Below are positions 12,721 to 13,091 of a stretch of DNA of 13,091 nt, piece after piece. The translations under genes and the position numbers were made by a program. The first letter of the stretch is position 1. Every line of letters begins with the position of its first letter. Origin of the DNA: Candidatus Nanopelagicales bacterium (lineage in GTDB: Bacteria > Actinomycetota > Actinomycetes > S36-B12); NCBI GenBank assembly GCA_018399515.1, contig JAGYOB010000156.1, positions 1 to 13,091 on the forward strand, written 5' to 3'. The notes under the pieces are model-generated. The model was given only the letters and a program-made list of their open reading frames with translations, was not told the DNA's origin and made no database searches.

Positions 12721-13091
12721 ATCGATGGATCCGCGCTCTCGAAGCCCCTGGTCAGCATCGTCATGGGCAGTGATTCGGACTGGCCCGTGATGGAGGCCGC
12801 CGCGCAGGCGTGCGTGGATTTCGACGTTGCGTACGAGGCCGATGTGGTGTCCGCGCATCGGATGCCCCGACAGATGCTCTCCTATGCCGAATCGGCGGCG
12901 GCTCGCGGAGTGAAGGTGGTGATCGCCGGTGCTGGTGGAGCGGCTCATCTGCCGGGAATGATCGCGTCCGTGACAACCCTGCCGGTGATCGGAGTGCCGG
13001 TGCCACTGGCCCACCTCGACGGCATGGACTCGCTGCTGTCGATCGTGCAGATGCCCGCGGGGGTCCCGGTTGCGACCGTCGGCATCGGGAA
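12661..13091 (+). CDS. purE: N5-carboxyaminoimidazole ribonucleotide mutase, C-terminus cut by window edge
   Basis: Class I PurE, which rearranges N5-CAIR from PurK to 4-carboxy-AIR in de novo purine synthesis. The visible 143 residues contain GSDSD (36-40), SAHRMP (64-69) and the AGAGGAAHLPGM loop (89-100) with catalytic His96. They continue with the conserved LDGMDSLLSIVQMP region and PVATVGIG at the edge. About 20-30 residues are likely missing. The N-terminus is unusual: a fourfold MNEAA repeat (1-20) precedes the normal beginning of the fold near residue 30. The ATG at 12661 is supported by GGGAG 6 bases upstream and overlaps purK by 8 bases, but each repeat offers another in-frame ATG. 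Shorter forms starting at 12676, 12691 or 12706 are therefore possible. Confidence 0.93.
   Translation, partial: MNEAAMNEAAMNEAAMNEAAIDGSALSKPLVSIVMGSDSDWPVMEAAAQACVDFDVAYEADVVSAHRMPRQMLSYAESAAARGVKVVIAGAGGAAHLPGMIASVTTLPVIGVPVPLAHLDGMDSLLSIVQMPAGVPVATVGIG

Overview
The window is gene-dense, GC-rich chromosomal DNA from an actinobacterium. Gene content and order match, from memory, the Mycobacterium tuberculosis purE-purK-gtrA-PH protein-birA-accD5-accE5-maf-accA3 and lpdA-Rv3304-deoD neighbourhoods. The birA-adjacent class III cyclase recalls Streptomyces. I cannot name a genus. There is no mobile element, phage gene, CRISPR array, tRNA or rRNA. Intergenic gaps never exceed about 105 bp.

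Layout from left to right: a purine nucleoside phosphorylase (minus strand, cut by the left edge) and a gamma-glutamylcyclotransferase-like protein (minus). Next come an LpdA-type NAD(P)H:quinone reductase (plus), a membrane-anchored TPM-domain protein (minus) and the biotin carboxylase/biotin carrier subunit of an acyl-CoA carboxylase (minus). They are followed by Maf nucleotide pyrophosphatase (plus), then carboxylase epsilon and beta subunits (both minus, coupled). Next are biotin ligase (plus), a bacterial PH-domain membrane protein coupled to an adenylate cyclase (both plus), a GtrA-family membrane protein (minus), then purK and purE (plus, purE cut by the right edge).

The core is a complete biotin-dependent acyl-CoA carboxylase set: alpha chain with its biotinyl lysine, beta chain with the residue pattern of propionyl-CoA carboxylases, the small epsilon subunit, and the BirA enzyme that attaches biotin. 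PurK/PurE and PNP are the de novo and salvage sides of purine metabolism. Maf is nucleotide-pool housekeeping.

The most striking non-coding pattern concerns starts. At seven genes (pnp, ggct, TPM, accA, accD, birA, gtrA) a TANNNT -10 hexamer ends exactly 6 or 7 bases before the start codon, as expected for leaderless mRNAs; purK has a similar arrangement at 8 bases. In the 18-bp gap between accD and birA, the heptamer TACTGTA supplies overlapping -10 elements for both directions, so carboxylase and biotin ligase would share one bidirectional promoter. Two convergent pairs overlap at their stop codons. purE begins with four 15-bp tandem repeats, each carrying an ATG. I see no wholly new multi-gene system here. 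The unusual points are the promoter architecture, the purE start repeat, and the PH-protein/cyclase pairing.
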